From assembly GCA_964490845.1 (NCBI GenBank), contig CAZBED010000001.1, forward strand, positions 744,001-808,000: DNA of 64,000 bases, read 5' to 3'. Position numbers and translations under genes: made by a program. Positions 9,110 to 17,876 of this stretch are shown here, one piece after another. Source of the stretch: JADJSS01 sp964490845. Lineage in GTDB: Bacteria > Bacteroidota > Bacteroidia > Chitinophagales > JADIYW01. A model generated the notes under the pieces. It was not told the DNA's origin. It saw nothing but the letters and a program-made list of their open reading frames with translations, and did not search any database. Each line of letters begins with the position of its first letter. Position 1 is the first letter of the stretch.

Positions 9110-9610
9110 ATGAAAAAAATTAAATCAATTGTAGTCATTATGATAGTCATAGTGGCTACCGTATTAGGAGCAACAGCCTGTAAACACTGTTGTAAGAAAG
9201 ATGGACATTGCGAGAAAGCAAGTTGTTGCAAAAACGAAAAATGCTGCGACAAATGTTCGGACAAATGCACTAAAGAAGACAAGTGCTGTGACAAGTGCAC
9301 GGTAGGTGAAGAAAAATCCGGCTGCAAGAAACCAAGCTGCTGTAAAGAAGAGAAATGCTGTGACAAATGTTCCGGCACCTGCACCAAGGAAGAAAAATGC
9401 TGCGAAAAATGTAAAGCAGGAGAAGAGAAAGCTTGCTGCAAAAAAGACTCCGCTGCTTGTGATAAAAAAGGCGAAGAGAAAGCCTGTTGCAAAAAAGACG
9501 GAGATATGAAAGGCATGGCCATGTATGCTTGCCCGATGCACAAAGATATTACTTCTGAAAAACCGGGTAAATGCTCCAAGTGCGGAATGGATTTGGAGAA
9601 AACAAAATAA
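9110..9610 (+). CDS. Cys-rich metallothionein-like lipoprotein with C-terminal HMBD
   Basis: A 166-residue protein with 31 cysteines and a very high lysine/glutamate content. The N-terminal hydrophobic stretch ends in LGATAC, so Cys24 may be lipidated. Residues 38-75 and 76-113 are a tandem duplication (38 residues, 114 bases) built from CC, CxxC and KCCDKC units, followed by a partial third copy with GEEKACCKKD. The C-terminus (about 138-164) is a heavy-metal-binding domain: YACPMHKDI...GKCSKCGMDLEK. The duplicated part resembles a metallothionein in composition but matches no class I know. The likely role is periplasmic or surface buffering of Cu(I) or another soft metal. It starts 30 bases after the receptor and ends 18 bases before copA. 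Confidence 0.88.
   Translation: MKKIKSIVVIMIVIVATVLGATACKHCCKKDGHCEKASCCKNEKCCDKCSDKCTKEDKCCDKCTVGEEKSGCKKPSCCKEEKCCDKCSGTCTKEEKCCEKCKAGEEKACCKKDSAACDKKGEEKACCKKDGDMKGMAMYACPMHKDITSEKPGKCSKCGMDLEKTK
9221..9448 (+). repeat. in-frame 114-bp tandem duplication in the Cys-rich lipoprotein gene
   Basis: Two adjacent 114-base units, 9221-9334 and 9335-9448, encode two 38-residue blocks whose Cys and Lys positions correspond almost one to one (both begin SCCK and contain EKCCDKC...CTKE). A partial third copy of the block end (GEEKACCKKD) follows at residues 120-129. The units have drifted at the base level, so the duplication is not a sequencing collapse. Confidence 0.85.
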
Positions 9611-9628
9611 CAGGCTTAAAGCACTTCG

Positions 9629-12124
9629 ATGACATACACCTATAAAATCTCGGGAATGTCGTGTTCAGGCTGCGCCTCTAATGTGGAGCGAACACTGTCC
9701 GGCATCCCCGGGGTTTTAAAAGTGCTGGTTGACTTAAAAACAGGCGAAGCGACGATTGAAATGTCATCATATTTACCTGTCGAAAAATTTCAGGAAGCAT
9801 TTTTAGCTGCCGGCCTGCATTATACCATTGACGCTCCCGACAAAGATAATAAACCGACGCTGTCGAATCTGAAGCCTGCGACAATAGTTCCTAAGGGGAA
9901 TGGCATCTTTTATTGCCCGATGCAATGTGAGGGCCTGAAAACATATCCGCGACACGGAAACTGTCCTGTTTGCGGGATGGATTTGATTGAACAACCGGCT
10001 GCCATCCAAACGGCAACATACACCTGCCCCATGCATCCGGAAATCATAAGAGATGTTCCGGGTTTCTGCCCGATATGTGGAATGGATTTAGAACTCAGGG
10101 TACCTGCAGACACAGAGGAAAACAAAGCTTATAAAGAACTTTCCAAAAAGCTGAAAGTTGCTGTGTTTTTTACACTCCCTGTTTTTATTTTATCTATGTC
10201 GGAAATGTTGCCCGGCAATCCGTTTATGCGCTTACTCTCTCAGCAAAACTGGAACTGGATACAATTCGCATTATCCATTCCGGTTGTTTTTTATGCATCA
10301 AGGATGTTATTTGAAAAAGCATATGCATCGATAATTAGCAGAAATCTAAATATGTTCACGCTGATTGGAATTGGATCGGGCGCCGCGTTTGTCTTCAGCT
10401 TTTTCGCGCTGCTGTTCCCTCAGCTGTTTCCAGATCAATTTCGAACAGAAACCGGAACAGTCTTTGTCTATTTTGAAGCGGTGACCGTTATATTAACCTT
10501 AGTGCTGCTGGGGCAATTGCTGGAAGCAAGGGCACACAGCCAGACCAGCGGTGCAATTAAAGAATTACTGAAACTGGCACCGCTGGAAGCAACTTTGGTA
10601 CAAGAAAGTGGCGATACCGTTATTTCCATTTACACTATTAAGAAGGGTGATTCCCTGAGGGTGAAACCGGGTGAGAAAATTCCGGTAGACGGAGTAATCA
10701 CAGATGGCCACAGCAGCATCGATGAATCAATGATAACCGGTGAACCCATTCCGGTTACCAAACAAACGGGGGACAAGGTGATTGCCGGCACAATCAATAA
10801 AACAGGTTCTTTTGTCATGGGTGCAGAAAAAGTGGGCGCAGACACCTTACTTTCGCAAATTATCGAAATGGTAAAGAGCGCGAGCCGTTCCAGAGCGCCC
10901 ATTCAAAAAACAGCAGATGTGATTGCAAAATATTTTGTTCCAATAGTATTGCTCATTTCCTTTATTACCGGGATTATCTGGGCAATCTCGGGGCCACCTC
11001 CCTCCTATGTCTTTGCTTTTGTCAATGCGCTGGCAGTACTTATCATTGCCTGTCCCTGCGCACTTGGACTGGCCACTCCTATGTCTGTCATGGTTGGAAT
11101 CGGCAAAGGGGCCCAATCGGGCATCCTGATTAAGAACGCGGAGGCATTGGAAAAAATGAATAAAGCCAATATGCTCGTCATTGACAAGACCGGTACCATT
11201 ACGGAAGGTAAACCCTCTGTAGAAAAAGTCATTTCTCTGGAAGCGACCGATGCAACTGAATTGCTGAGACTGATAGGCTCACTCAACCGGCACAGTGAAC
11301 ATCCAATAGCGGAATCCGTATTAAATTATGTACAGCAAAAAGAAGTCAGTCTTTCACCTGTTACCGATTTTGAGTCCATAGCGGGAAAAGGCGTATCCGG
11401 GAGAATAGAAGGCAAAAAGGTTGCGCTTGGCAACCGTAAACTGATGGAAACGTTTAATGTCAATATTTCTGATAACGTCAGCGAAAGTGTGGCCGCTGAG
11501 CAGAAAAAAGGAAAGACCGTTTCATATATTGCCGTTAACGGTATTAACACGGGTTATGTTATCATTTCAGATGCCATTAAAGCGTCAAGCAGGGCTGCCA
11601 TACTATCCCTGTTGAAATCCGGCATGGAGGTTATTATGCTAACAGGTGACAATGAGTATACCGCCAAAGCGGTAGCAGGAGAATTATCATTATCGGGATA
11701 TAAGGCTGAATGTTTGCCGGAAGATAAATTAAAGGAAATAAAACGACTACAATCTTCGGGCAAAGTGGTCACTATGGCAGGTGACGGCATCAATGATGCA
11801 CCGGCACTGGCACAGGCGGATATCGGGATTGCCATGGGCACTGGCACCGATGTTGCAATAGAAAGCGCTGGCATAACTTTGCTGAATGGCAATCTTGAAG
11901 GTATCGTGAAAGCGAAAAAACTCAGCCATGCCGTTATCAAAAACGTGCGCCAAAATTTATTTTTCGCGTTTATTTATAACACCATTGGTATTCCGGTGGC
12001 TGCCGGGGTTTTATATCCTGTATTCGGATTATTGTTGTCACCAATGCTGGCTGCTGTAGCCATGAGTTTCAGTTCCGTATCCGTCATTGTAAACTCACTG
12101 AGGCTGCGGAATATTCAACTTTAA
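9629..12124 (+). CDS. copA: copper-translocating P1B-type ATPase
   Basis: An 831-residue heavy-metal efflux pump of the inner membrane. In order: an HMA domain with GMSCSGC (Cys12, Cys15), two heavy-metal-binding domains (FYCPMQCEG...CPVCGMDL and YTCPMHPEI...CPICGMDLEL, about residues 92-160), membrane helices, the actuator loop with ITGEP, the metal-site CPC at Cys475-Cys477, the phosphorylation site DKTGT at Asp519, the HP nucleotide-site motif (SEHP), and GDGINDAPALAQAD. CPC is the usual Cu(I)-type signature, though Ag(I) is possible. It exports metal from cytosol to periplasm. The HMBDs match the one on the lipoprotein encoded just upstream. No CueR or CsoR gene is nearby, so the regulator is elsewhere. 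Confidence 0.96.
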   Translation: MTYTYKISGMSCSGCASNVERTLSGIPGVLKVLVDLKTGEATIEMSSYLPVEKFQEAFLAAGLHYTIDAPDKDNKPTLSNLKPATIVPKGNGIFYCPMQCEGLKTYPRHGNCPVCGMDLIEQPAAIQTATYTCPMHPEIIRDVPGFCPICGMDLELRVPADTEENKAYKELSKKLKVAVFFTLPVFILSMSEMLPGNPFMRLLSQQNWNWIQFALSIPVVFYASRMLFEKAYASIISRNLNMFTLIGIGSGAAFVFSFFALLFPQLFPDQFRTETGTVFVYFEAVTVILTLVLLGQLLEARAHSQTSGAIKELLKLAPLEATLVQESGDTVISIYTIKKGDSLRVKPGEKIPVDGVITDGHSSIDESMITGEPIPVTKQTGDKVIAGTINKTGSFVMGAEKVGADTLLSQIIEMVKSASRSRAPIQKTADVIAKYFVPIVLLISFITGIIWAISGPPPSYVFAFVNALAVLIIACPCALGLATPMSVMVGIGKGAQSGILIKNAEALEKMNKANMLVIDKTGTITEGKPSVEKVISLEATDATELLRLIGSLNRHSEHPIAESVLNYVQQKEVSLSPVTDFESIAGKGVSGRIEGKKVALGNRKLMETFNVNISDNVSESVAAEQKKGKTVSYIAVNGINTGYVIISDAIKASSRAAILSLLKSGMEVIMLTGDNEYTAKAVAGELSLSGYKAECLPEDKLKEIKRLQSSGKVVTMAGDGINDAPALAQADIGIAMGTGTDVAIESAGITLLNGNLEGIVKAKKLSHAVIKNVRQNLFFAFIYNTIGIPVAAGVLYPVFGLLLSPMLAAVAMSFSSVSVIVNSLRLRNIQL

Positions 12125-12222
12125 GGCAAAGAATGCTATCTTTGTATTAAGATAAATTATTTAACAAATTAAATGAGATAACGGCATGAAATATGTGTAA
12201 CTATCTCTAAAAACTAAACAAA

Positions 12223-12558
12223 ATGAAACAACCGATTTTAATCTGCCTGACCATTTTCCTGGCTGTATTCTCTTTAAATACTTTCTCCAAAGACGATTTA
12301 ACAAAGACCTCGTTTAAGGTTTGGGGTAATTGCGACATGTGTAAAAAACGGATAGAAAAGGCCGCAAAAACTGATGGAGTAAAATCTGCCGTCTGGAATG
12401 AAGAAAGCAAAATAATTACCATTAGTTTTGCTCCTGCAAAGATTTCCGTTGACCAGATACAACAAAAAATAGCCAACAGCGGTTATGATACAGAAAAATA
12501 CAAAGCCAATGATTCTGCTTATCATCAATTACCCCAGTGCTGCCAATATGAAAGATAA
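12223..12558 (+). CDS. secreted HMA-domain metal-binding protein
   Basis: A 111-residue protein with a signal peptide (about residues 1-22) and one HMA fold: WGNCDMCKKRIEKAA has Cys37-x-x-Cys40, and the domain ends near IANSGYDTEKY. A short C-terminal tail, QLPQCCQYER, adds a second Cys pair (106-107). The protein is probably a periplasmic copper chaperone that hands metal to or from the pump or the Cys-rich lipoprotein. A -7 box TATCTTTG is at 12137-12144 after copA, so it may have its own transcript. It ends in a terminator and closes the metal cluster. Confidence 0.92.
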   Translation: MKQPILICLTIFLAVFSLNTFSKDDLTKTSFKVWGNCDMCKKRIEKAAKTDGVKSAVWNEESKIITISFAPAKISVDQIQQKIANSGYDTEKYKANDSAYHQLPQCCQYER

Positions 12559-12584
12559 TTCAGGCAAACTGTAATAATAATGTG

Positions 12585-12615
12585 AACCATCCTACTCATA
12601 CAGGATGGTTTATTA
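12585..12615 (+). terminator. terminator of the metal cluster
   Basis: A stem AACCATCCT / AGGATGGTT (12585-12593 and 12602-12610) with an eight-base loop is followed by a T/A-rich tract. It ends the run of metal genes before the metalloprotease promoter (TATTTTTG at 12640-12647). Confidence 0.75.
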
Positions 12616-12666
12616 TTTAATAAAATTCTTAAAAATTGGTATTTTTGTCCCTTAATTAATTCAAAT

Positions 12667-15279
12667 ATGAAGTCATTTATTTCTCGTTTATTGTTTATTG
12701 CCCTCGCAGCCCTCATTATACCGAGCCTGTATGCTAAAAAAGAAAAGAAGAAACCGGCAGCAACAACCATTAATGCTGACACCACCAAAACGACGGCAAA
12801 GGATACTACCGCTAAGAAAGACACCAAAAAGGAGCCGTTCAAGTCTATCAAGGAAGTGACTGAAAAATGCAGAAAGTCAAGCGGGTTATTTAATCTCTAC
12901 CAGGATACGATTACCGGAAAAACCTATCTGGAAATCACAGAAGACAAAATCGGCAAAGAGTATATTTATTTTGCCTATGTACTGGATGGAATTTTAGATG
13001 CCGGCTATGCGCGCGGCGGCTACAAGGACAATTCCATATTTAAGATTGTAAAATACTTTGACCGAATAGACTTCGTCTTACAGAACACCAGTTTTTACTT
13101 TGACAAAAATAATGCCTTAAGCAAAGCAGAAGATGCCAACATTAACCAACCGTTATTCTTATCTGAAAAGATAGCTGCGGCCACCGGAAAAACATACCTG
13201 ATAGAAGCTGACAATTTATTTTTGGGAGAGAGCATCACACAAATCAAGCCGACAAAAATGCCCACGGATAAACCGGATGTTTTCTCACTCGGTTCACTGA
13301 GCAGTAAAAAATCCAAATATCTCGGCATTAAAAACTTCCCGAATAATACAGATGTTTCCGTGGAGTATATTTATGAAAACCCTTCCCCTGTGAATTACGG
13401 ATCAGAAGAAGTAACGGATGCGCGTTTTGTCTCTGTCAAGTTACAACACAGCATCATAGAAGTTCCTGCTGACAGTTTTATCCCAAGAGCAGACGATCCA
13501 CGTGTAGGCTACTTTATGGAAAAAATCACCGACCAGACTTCCGCAAGTGCTACACCATGGAAAGACCTGATTCACCGCTGGAATCTTCAGAAAAAGAACC
13601 CGGAGGCAAAAATCTCAGAACCAGTAAAACCGATTGTATGGTGGGTAGAAAAAACCACCCCGGTAGAATACAGGACAACCATTAAAGAAGCGGTTCTGGC
13701 ATGGAACGAAGCCTTTGAAGCAGCCGGTTTCAAAAATGCAGTGCAATGCTACATACAGCCCGATACCGCCGACTGGGAAGCAGAAGACATACGCTACAAT
13801 GTTATTCGGTTTACATCTTCACCACGGCCGCCTTACGGTGGCTACGGGCCAAGTTTCGTCAACCCCAGAACCGGAGAAATCATTGGTGCAGACATCATGC
13901 TGGAACTGGTATTTTTAACCAACCGCTTAAAGCTGGAAAAACTGTATGATATTGCCGCCCTTGATAATATGGAAGCGCCGGTTCCGATGAACTATAATGG
14001 CTGTATGTACGGCGAAGCGATGCATCAGAATATTCTGTATGGCAACCAACTGTTAGCCGCTAACGATTTCACCGACTTGGAAAAAGACAAATTTATCAAA
14101 CAGGCATTATATGATTTAGTGTTACATGAAGTGGGGCATACGTTTGGATTAAATCATAATTTTATAGGCTCTCAGTTGCACACTTTTGACCAGATGCAGG
14201 ATACCAAACTGGGTTCTACCGTTGGTTTAACGGCTTCCGTCATGGATTACACCATTCCGAATATTTCGCCTGACAAGAAAAAACAGGGATTATTTTTTGA
14301 TATCAAACCCGGCCCTTATGATATCTGGGCTATCCGCTATGGCTACACCTCTGCTAAAACAGAAAAAGAAGAAAAAGATGTACTGCAAAATATTTTAGCA
14401 GAATCCATCAAAAAAGAAAACCGCTTTTTCAATGATGCGGATGACATGCGCTCAGCGGGCAGAGGGATAGACCCGCGCGCCAATCTCTTCGATATGTCAG
14501 ATGATGCTATCGCTTACGCCATTACCAATATAGAAATGGTGAATGACGCACTACCAAAAATCCTTCAAAAATACAGCACCCCGAATCAATCTTACCATGA
14601 ACTGAGGAATGCATACCTGATTTTGTCCGGACATTATTCCAGAAGTCTGAACACTATCACCCGATTTGTAGGCGGGGTGTATGTCAACAGAAACTATGCC
14701 GGAACAGATTCAACCTTAAAACCTTTAACGCCGGTACCGGTCAGTGAACAAAAACGTGCCATGAATGCATTGTCTAAATATGCCTTTTCTAAAAATGCCT
14801 TTAAAACACCTTCTGACATCTATGCGTATCTGCAAATGCAACGAAGAGGTTTTGACTTTAGGAAAGAGAATGAAGATCCGAAGATTCATGAGCGAATCAT
14901 CAACATGCAACGAGGTGTACTGGATCACCTGTTGAACGCAACCGTTATGCAACGTCTGACAGATACGAAATTGTACGGCAACAAATATGAACTGACAGAT
15001 ATGTTGACCGACCTGACCAACAGCCTCTTCACGGAAGACCTGAGCGGTTCGGCTTCTACCATCCGCCAGAATATCCAAAGAGAATATGTCATGCGCCTGC
15101 TGAACATTATTGACCTGAAAAATAACGCCTATTCTTACACTTCCAAATCCGCTGCTTTTGGTGAGGTAAAAAAAATCTTAGGCTGGATGAAAAGCAATAT
15201 TGTTGGCGATACTACCACTAAATCACACAGGGCATACATGGCCTTTATGATTAACAAGGCATTGGAGGATAACAAATAA
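12667..15279 (+). CDS. zinc-dependent metalloprotease (DUF5117/DUF5118/DUF4953 type)
   Basis: An 870-residue secreted protease of a Bacteroidota met-zincin family. A signal peptide (residues 1-22) precedes a short K/T-rich linker. The N-terminal half fits DUF5118 and DUF5117; the extended zinc motif HEVGHTFGLNH starts at His487, with HExxH and the third His present, and a following SVMDYT gives the Met-turn. The C-terminal 350 residues belong to the same architecture. The substrate is unknown; the enzyme acts in the periplasm or outside. It is monocistronic: a promoter-like -7 box stands 20 bases upstream and a strong bidirectional terminator follows. Confidence 0.93.
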   Translation: MKSFISRLLFIALAALIIPSLYAKKEKKKPAATTINADTTKTTAKDTTAKKDTKKEPFKSIKEVTEKCRKSSGLFNLYQDTITGKTYLEITEDKIGKEYIYFAYVLDGILDAGYARGGYKDNSIFKIVKYFDRIDFVLQNTSFYFDKNNALSKAEDANINQPLFLSEKIAAATGKTYLIEADNLFLGESITQIKPTKMPTDKPDVFSLGSLSSKKSKYLGIKNFPNNTDVSVEYIYENPSPVNYGSEEVTDARFVSVKLQHSIIEVPADSFIPRADDPRVGYFMEKITDQTSASATPWKDLIHRWNLQKKNPEAKISEPVKPIVWWVEKTTPVEYRTTIKEAVLAWNEAFEAAGFKNAVQCYIQPDTADWEAEDIRYNVIRFTSSPRPPYGGYGPSFVNPRTGEIIGADIMLELVFLTNRLKLEKLYDIAALDNMEAPVPMNYNGCMYGEAMHQNILYGNQLLAANDFTDLEKDKFIKQALYDLVLHEVGHTFGLNHNFIGSQLHTFDQMQDTKLGSTVGLTASVMDYTIPNISPDKKKQGLFFDIKPGPYDIWAIRYGYTSAKTEKEEKDVLQNILAESIKKENRFFNDADDMRSAGRGIDPRANLFDMSDDAIAYAITNIEMVNDALPKILQKYSTPNQSYHELRNAYLILSGHYSRSLNTITRFVGGVYVNRNYAGTDSTLKPLTPVPVSEQKRAMNALSKYAFSKNAFKTPSDIYAYLQMQRRGFDFRKENEDPKIHERIINMQRGVLDHLLNATVMQRLTDTKLYGNKYELTDMLTDLTNSLFTEDLSGSASTIRQNIQREYVMRLLNIIDLKNNAYSYTSKSAAFGEVKKILGWMKSNIVGDTTTKSHRAYMAFMINKALEDNK

Positions 15280-15290
15280 GTCTTAATAAT

Positions 15291-15331
15291 TAAATAAATA
15301 AAGAGTGCCGATGGCACTCTTTATTTATTTA
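15291..15331. terminator. bidirectional terminator with 19-bp perfect stem
   Basis: A perfect inverted repeat with 19-base arms and a three-base loop (GAT at 15310-15312). The GC core GAGTGCC/GGCACTC is flanked by A-rich and T-rich ends, so it works in both directions. It ends the metalloprotease gene and the convergent gene at 15329, whose stop codon (15331-15329) lies inside the stem. Confidence 0.9.
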
Positions 15332-16195
15332 TGAAAGCTGTATTTCTATTTCAAAAAGAACAGACTTCCCGTCATCATTATCCGCCACCAGCACACAGTT
15401 ATAAATTTTATCCAGCTGCCGGGTGATGCAAACGGATTCGATTTTCTGTTTGGAAAAAACGGCATCTACTTTATCCAACGCTATAAGATGCTTCACAGTA
15501 AATATGGAAGCATCCAGTGCCGTGGAAGCATCATAAACTATCCCTAACACACTTCCAATAATATCGCCGTCATCATACGTATTACTGGTATTTTCAGCTG
15601 AAGCCGTAAGAAACAAAACATCATTCACCTCGCAATAACCGGCACCGGAAATTCCAAGCATAATATTATCCAGGCTGCCTATCTCCACCGGTATCACCTT
15701 AAATCTGTCCGGAAATTGATTTTTCAATATTTTTCTGTCTGTAATAATCAGGCTATTGGGCTGACTGGTATTGCCTCTGTTAAAAAGGAGCAACCTATCA
15801 CGGCAGCCCGTAAATCCTTCTATGTTCATCTGCTCTATGAGATTCCTGTCTCTGAAGATGCCATAAAACGCGGCGGTATTGATTTTCTTAACGGAGCAGT
15901 CCGACAGCTGCACAATGAATGCTACATCCCGTTGCGGCGACTTGGAGCCTGAACCCAGCAGATACAAAACATCTCCGATTACAGCCGCGCATTCTATATC
16001 CGGCTTATCCGGTTTGGGAATGCGTTCCCAAACCGATTCAAACAGGTCAATACGCCGAATGATATTCCACTGATCATCCAGGGACAGAATATAATGCACG
16101 TCGTCACCGATGACATACAAACTGCCATTATGGTATTCTAAAGCCGAACCGGAGGGATAATCCAGAACGACTTTGCGCAACAGTTTTAATTTCAT
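15329..16195 (-). CDS. hypothetical protein, propeller-like (possibly DUF6929)
   Basis: A 288-residue product with no signal peptide. The N-terminus reads DYPSGSALEYHNGSLYVIGDD, and recurring strands such as GDVLYLLGSGS and NDVLFLTASAEN suggest a beta-propeller, perhaps six blades. I believe this is the Bacteroidota family called DUF6929, but cannot confirm it. Proteins of this type have no assigned reaction. It is divergent from the membrane glycosyltransferase gene with only 20 bases between starts, so the two promoters must overlap coding DNA. It is convergent with the metalloprotease gene. Confidence 0.8.
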   Translation of the reverse strand: MKLKLLRKVVLDYPSGSALEYHNGSLYVIGDDVHYILSLDDQWNIIRRIDLFESVWERIPKPDKPDIECAAVIGDVLYLLGSGSKSPQRDVAFIVQLSDCSVKKINTAAFYGIFRDRNLIEQMNIEGFTGCRDRLLLFNRGNTSQPNSLIITDRKILKNQFPDRFKVIPVEIGSLDNIMLGISGAGYCEVNDVLFLTASAENTSNTYDDGDIIGSVLGIVYDASTALDASIFTVKHLIALDKVDAVFSKQKIESVCITRQLDKIYNCVLVADNDDGKSVLFEIEIQLS

Positions 16196-16215
16196 AATTT
16201 CGCTCTTATAACACT

Positions 16216-17874
16216 ATGTCGTTTTTACAAAAGATATTCAACGAAGACAGCCTCACTCCGCCTAAAATAAATGTACAAACTTTATTTTATTTATTCGTGA
16301 TTGTGCTGGCGGCCTTCAAACAACTGCATGGTGTACAGCAACATCTTGACATCCCGTTCTTCGATGAAACGGAGTACCTGCATAAAGGCATCGGAATTCC
16401 GCAACATATTTACAACGACTGGGGACCTTCCTATAACTTATGGTATTTCGCTCTTTCAAAATTTTCGACAGACGCCGTAGAAACCTTTTTTCTGAACTAC
16501 AGCATACTGATGGTGTTAATTCCGGTGCTATTATTTTTGTTCTTAATCCATTATCAGACAGAAAAAAACCTGGCATTGGTTGCATCTCTTTCATTCTTAA
16601 TGCAGCCTTTATTAATATCCAATTTTACCTATGTCAGTCACTTTTGTTTGTGTATCATCTTACTGGCTTTTATCATCATCGCAAGAGCACGCCGTACGGA
16701 CACTAAAATCATTACGGCATTTACCGCTTCCTATATCTGTATGTATGCACGACAGGAGTTTTTGCTGATTACGGCATCTCTGCTGTTTTTATGGCTGGTG
16801 CATATATTTCATCAAAAAAAAATCCGATTGAATGCCGGTTATGGAGTGATGCTGGGTTTCATCGCTTTGCTTTATTTCATTTTCGGATTTATTTCCTTCA
16901 AGGCGCAGGGAATTGACAGGAGCCTTTTTGCTTTCAAACAGCATTTTTATACCAATTATGTATTCTGGACGAAGCAAGTGTTGACGGTAGATGAATTTGA
17001 CCGGTTAGATATCTTCAAAGGCAGCAAGACTATGCTGCAGTGTTTGCTGGCCAATCCGCCGATGTTCGCCAAACATGTGGGAACGAATATGCTGAACTAT
17101 GGATTAGGCATGTTTAAATATACAGAGGACTTTTTATTGCCTTCTCCTCTCTTTCATTATCTGGGCAAAGTCAAACACATACTGTTTCTGCTGTTCAACG
17201 GATATATCCTTTATCTGATTTTCTGGAAGAGCGCATACAGAAAGGTATTCTCATTTATCCGGCAACATGCCACCCTATCAGTTATCATCGGCTTATTCTG
17301 GGGCTGGAGTTATTTCGCCATTTTCTTTATCTTTCCTGAACGGCATTATATTATCCTTCATTTTTTCTGGTGGATAGGCCTGCTGACATGGCTATTAAAA
17401 GAGCATACGGCATGGCTGAACAACAAAACAGCAATTTACCCGATTGTTTTGCTGCTCATACTTTTTACTCCGACGGCCAGATCCATCAGTTATTATCACA
17501 ATATGCTGACTGACCGCGATCTGCAGCCGAATTTGAAAACCATCAACTATCTAAAGGAGCATAATACAGGAAACCCGATGGTATTATTCACCACCGAGCG
17601 TGGCTTCAACGCCTATCTGCCAAAGAATTACAGGGAACTGTTTTTGGAGCAGGATGACGTGCGTCCTTATATCAAGAACGGCGACATAGACATACAACAA
17701 TTCTTTACGGATAAGCAGGTAGATATTATCTTTATGAACGAGAAATTACAAGGGTTAGTACAGCAGACATTGGGAGAAAAAGGAAATACACTGCTTAACG
17801 AACCAGAAAAAATGGGATACCGGAAAATTATTATTGACAAAAATTTAAAAGCCTACTTACTGACAAAAATCTGA
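16216..17874 (+). CDS. polytopic membrane protein, GT39/GT-C-like glycosyltransferase
   Basis: A 552-residue membrane protein with about ten to twelve hydrophobic segments. The first extracytoplasmic loop holds DIPFFDETEYLHKG; a D-E pair in loop 1 is typical of GT-C enzymes of the ArnT/PMT type that use polyprenyl-linked sugars. The C-terminal 110 residues are a soluble domain. No further family signature was recognised, so the donor and acceptor are unknown. The acyltransferase gene starts two bases after its stop, so the pair probably modifies one surface glycan or lipid. Confidence 0.82.
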   Translation: MSFLQKIFNEDSLTPPKINVQTLFYLFVIVLAAFKQLHGVQQHLDIPFFDETEYLHKGIGIPQHIYNDWGPSYNLWYFALSKFSTDAVETFFLNYSILMVLIPVLLFLFLIHYQTEKNLALVASLSFLMQPLLISNFTYVSHFCLCIILLAFIIIARARRTDTKIITAFTASYICMYARQEFLLITASLLFLWLVHIFHQKKIRLNAGYGVMLGFIALLYFIFGFISFKAQGIDRSLFAFKQHFYTNYVFWTKQVLTVDEFDRLDIFKGSKTMLQCLLANPPMFAKHVGTNMLNYGLGMFKYTEDFLLPSPLFHYLGKVKHILFLLFNGYILYLIFWKSAYRKVFSFIRQHATLSVIIGLFWGWSYFAIFFIFPERHYIILHFFWWIGLLTWLLKEHTAWLNNKTAIYPIVLLLILFTPTARSISYYHNMLTDRDLQPNLKTINYLKEHNTGNPMVLFTTERGFNAYLPKNYRELFLEQDDVRPYIKNGDIDIQQFFTDKQVDIIFMNEKLQGLVQQTLGEKGNTLLNEPEKMGYRKIIIDKNLKAYLLTKI

Positions 17875-17876
17875 TT

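Noticed and set aside
9221..9448. Possible CRISPR-like repetition
   Set aside because: The two units are in-frame coding duplications without spacers and with drifted bases.
9094..9579. Long minus-strand open frames opposite the Cys-rich lipoprotein gene
   Set aside because: They arise because the lysine/cysteine-rich codons read as phenylalanine, serine and leucine on the other strand; products are low-complexity and match nothing.
11554..11953. Minus-strand frame of 128 residues in copA
   Set aside because: Lies opposite the conserved P-type ATPase hinge region; composition is that of an antisense shadow.
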